Assembly (NCBI GenBank): GCA_026785745.1
Contig: JAJAZO010000379.1
Coordinates: forward strand, 1 to 6,998
Source: Chitinophagaceae bacterium
Lineage (GTDB): Bacteria > Bacteroidota > Bacteroidia > Chitinophagales > Chitinophagaceae
Direction of reading: 5' to 3'
DNA: 6,998 nt
Shown: positions 5,710-6,998 of the stretch, one piece after another
Layout: each line of letters opens with the position of its first letter
How positions within the stretch are numbered: position 1 is the first letter of the stretch
Notes under the pieces: model-generated
The model's database searches: none
Told to the model about the DNA's origin: nothing
What the model saw: only the letters and a program-made list of their open reading frames with translations
Position numbers and translations under genes: made by a program

Positions 5710-6852
5710 CTAGTCTTCTACATGATCATCAACATAAGCCGATACCCATCCAACCTGTCCATTCTTAACCAGGAAGAATTGTTTACCAACAAAAGTGGAT
5801 TCAAACTGTCGCATAACCTTAAGCAAAAGACCCGTACCAGCCAGCAATGCCCTTTGGTCAAATACCTGCTGCACCCTGGTTAATTCTTTAATAACAGCTT
5901 CCCGGTCGTCTTTTTTAACATCCAGGGCGATAAAGGAAGGGGCCATTGACCCGAAATTATAGTACAGTTTCTCGTTGAATTTTTTCAAATCGGCATACGT
6001 AATAGGGATAACTGAATTGTCAAGCATATCAGGGTACATCAAAGAAGCTGTGGCCCACGCAATACCGCCACTTATAGCAATGTTATCGCTAACAGGGTAG
6101 GCTCCGCTTTCGTTGACAGCATAGATGATCTCTGAATTTTCTGCCCCTGCCAATACCCTGAGAAGTTGCCTGTTGTAATTGACAAGAGATTTATCATCAA
6201 CACAATTTTTTTCGGCAGCATTGGTTGTACTTTTTGTACCCCAGCTTAATTGAAAAAGTTTGAAATCCTTAGTAGTGCCATAAGGAAAGAAACCACCTTT
6301 GGTATTACCGCTGCCAATATCAATAAGAAAAGTGCTGAAACGCCTTGATTCCGGTACTATACCGAGATGTGAAAGTTTTGATTCCTGCAATACATCCACT
6401 ACTTCCACACTACGTTGCGGCTCTTTAATTTTTACTTTAAATGAGTCAATCAGGTTATTTATCCATGAAATTTTAGCGTCTTTTTCAGCCTGCATCTTTA
6501 CCCCGCTGCTGATAACGGTGAAGATGCGTTTGGAAGGAATCTTATACTCATTAAGTGCCTTATTGTAAAAACCACAAAATCCCTCTAATGTTGCAGCAAA
6601 AGTGGCATCTGAAAAAGTGATAAAATCTGTATTGACAGATGTGTCTTTCAGAATATTAAAAGCACCATTAGTCTGGGCATTTTTTCCAATTTCTATCACA
6701 CTCATTTTTACACCTTTCGATCCTACTTCGATACCGGTGTAAACTGTGGAGTTACTGTATTTTGGTTTTATACTTGTTTGTGCAGCGATGGAAAACCCGG
6801 CAAGCAATGAGATAACAGATAAAACCAACCTTTGTAAATAGGTAATTGGCAT
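5710..6852 (-). CDS. exported actin-fold (Ppx/GppA-like, ASKHA) protein
   Basis: This 380-residue protein has a clear Sec signal peptide: hydrophobic residues 9-22 and probable cleavage after SIAA (residue 24, before Gln25). The mature part resembles the Ppx/GppA branch of the acetate-kinase/Hsp70/actin superfamily. The phosphate-1-like strand turn is YTGIEVGSKGVKMSVIEIG (38-56), the phosphate-2 motif is FLIDIGSGNTKGGFF (175-189), an adenosine-region SGG lies at 261-263, and a late helix LLAGTGLLLKVMRQF (336-350) parallels the end of the Ppx core. No HD domain is present. In Ppx/GppA, the cytoplasmic relatives hydrolyse polyphosphate or pppGpp; those substrates and ATP are not expected in the periplasm. 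In phosphate 1 the usual Asp is Glu42, so activity may be altered or lost. ATG 6852 is chosen because it precedes the signal peptide; a perfect -7 box lies 23 nt upstream. Its partner is probably the coiled-coil gene downstream. Confidence 0.75.
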   Translation of the reverse strand: MPITYLQRLVLSVISLLAGFSIAAQTSIKPKYSNSTVYTGIEVGSKGVKMSVIEIGKNAQTNGAFNILKDTSVNTDFITFSDATFAATLEGFCGFYNKALNEYKIPSKRIFTVISSGVKMQAEKDAKISWINNLIDSFKVKIKEPQRSVEVVDVLQESKLSHLGIVPESRRFSTFLIDIGSGNTKGGFFPYGTTKDFKLFQLSWGTKSTTNAAEKNCVDDKSLVNYNRQLLRVLAGAENSEIIYAVNESGAYPVSDNIAISGGIAWATASLMYPDMLDNSVIPITYADLKKFNEKLYYNFGSMAPSFIALDVKKDDREAVIKELTRVQQVFDQRALLAGTGLLLKVMRQFESTFVGKQFFLVKNGQVGWVSAYVDDHVED

Positions 6853-6875
6853 GGTATAAGATTTTACTAAAAAAT

Positions 6876-6883
6876 CAAAATTA
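6876..6883 (-). promoter_or_regulatory. -7 promoter box of the Ppx-like gene
   Basis: On the minus strand TAATTTTG (6883-6876) exactly matches TAnnTTTG. The start codon is 23 nt downstream, so the leader would be about 17 nt. No good TTTG -33 box is found at 19-21 bp, which may mean that an activator helps; the repeat array at 6932-6961 lies upstream. Confidence 0.45.
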
Positions 6884-6931
6884 CTGTATTGCCAGCCAGT
6901 TTCTTCGCATAAAGGTTGCTAACGGGGAATA

Positions 6932-6961
6932 TGTGTAAAAAATGTGGTTAAGTGTGGTTAA
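6932..6961. repeat. array of three 9-mers resembling DnaA boxes
   Basis: TGTGTAAAA (6932-6940), TGTGGTTAA (6943-6951) and TGTGGTTAA (6953-6961) lie in the same orientation at 11- and 10-bp steps, about one helical turn each. Each differs at one position from TGTGNATAA, the complement of the DnaA box TTATNCACA. The array lies roughly 65-90 bp upstream of the presumed start of the Ppx-like transcript. It may be a DnaA site or a site for another dimeric or oligomeric regulator, or a chance tandem duplication. Confidence 0.4.
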
Positions 6962-6978
6962 TAAAAAAACCGCCTCTT

Positions 6979-6998
6979 TCCTTCGACAAGCTCAGGAC
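6979..6998. repeat. REP-like palindromic repeat unit, cut by the window edge
   Basis: The segment CCTTCGACAAGCTCAGGA is an imperfect palindrome (TCCT...AGGA arms). From memory it matches a short intergenic repeat core (CCTGAGCTTGTCGAAGG) that occurs in many bacterial genomes. It lies in a gene-free stretch, as such elements do. Only one unit is visible, and the right side is outside the window. The preceding CCGCCTC with an A run (6963-6976) looks like one arm and tail of a minus-strand terminator whose other arm would be off the edge. Confidence 0.45.

Noticed and set aside
5689..5883. Plus-strand open frame of 64 residues
   Set aside because: It overlaps the 3' end of the Ppx-like gene antisense, and its sequence has no protein-like features.
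6299..6568. Plus-strand open frame of 89 residues
   Set aside because: It is antisense to the centre of the Ppx-like gene, which carries the conserved IDIGSGNTK motif there.
4713..6852. Ppx-like plus coiled-coil pair as a known anti-phage or toxin-antitoxin system
   Set aside because: Both products are exported or membrane-anchored, and neither shows nuclease, toxin or sensor domains of described defence families; calling it a defence system would be unsupported.

Overview
The window looks like chromosomal DNA of a Bacteroidota member, most likely near Chitinophagaceae/Sphingobacteriia. This is inferred from several signs. There is a TonB-dependent receptor end with the typical LFPILP...WNFKF terminus. 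Shine-Dalgarno sequences are absent and leaders are A/T-rich. Several starts are preceded by -7 boxes of the TAnnTTTG type used by the Bacteroidota primary sigma factor. Composition is moderately AT-rich. No rRNA, tRNA, CRISPR array or transposase is visible.

Left part (1-3075, all plus strand). The C-terminal part of an outer-membrane TonB-dependent receptor enters from the left edge. It is followed by an exported PPP-like metallophosphoesterase with an unusual Glu in metal motif I. Next is a small, highly charged lipoprotein with a C-terminal four-cysteine domain, closed by a strong intrinsic terminator (3044-3075). The last two genes have candidate promoters of their own, so they need not form an operon.

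Middle (3082-4177). A single metabolic gene encodes the E1 beta subunit of pyruvate dehydrogenase (pdhB). It has its own promoter and terminator and no E1 alpha, E2 or E3 gene beside it.

The stretch 4178-4732 holds an AT-rich SMI1/KNR4 (SUKH) family gene. Its start region is broken: one missing base in a T run, or alternatively an in-frame amber codon, separates every plausible start from an otherwise open frame. No toxin gene is next to it, so it looks like an orphan or decaying immunity-type gene.

Right part (4713-6852, minus strand). Two genes 70 bp apart encode envelope proteins. The first is an exported protein with the actin-like ATPase/Ppx-GppA fold signature. The second is a membrane-anchored long coiled-coil protein with a C-terminal beta-rich domain. 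I do not recognise the pair as a described system, and it is the most interesting part of the window. Upstream of it lie a helically spaced array of three DnaA-box-like 9-mers (6932-6961) and, at the right edge, a REP-like palindromic repeat.
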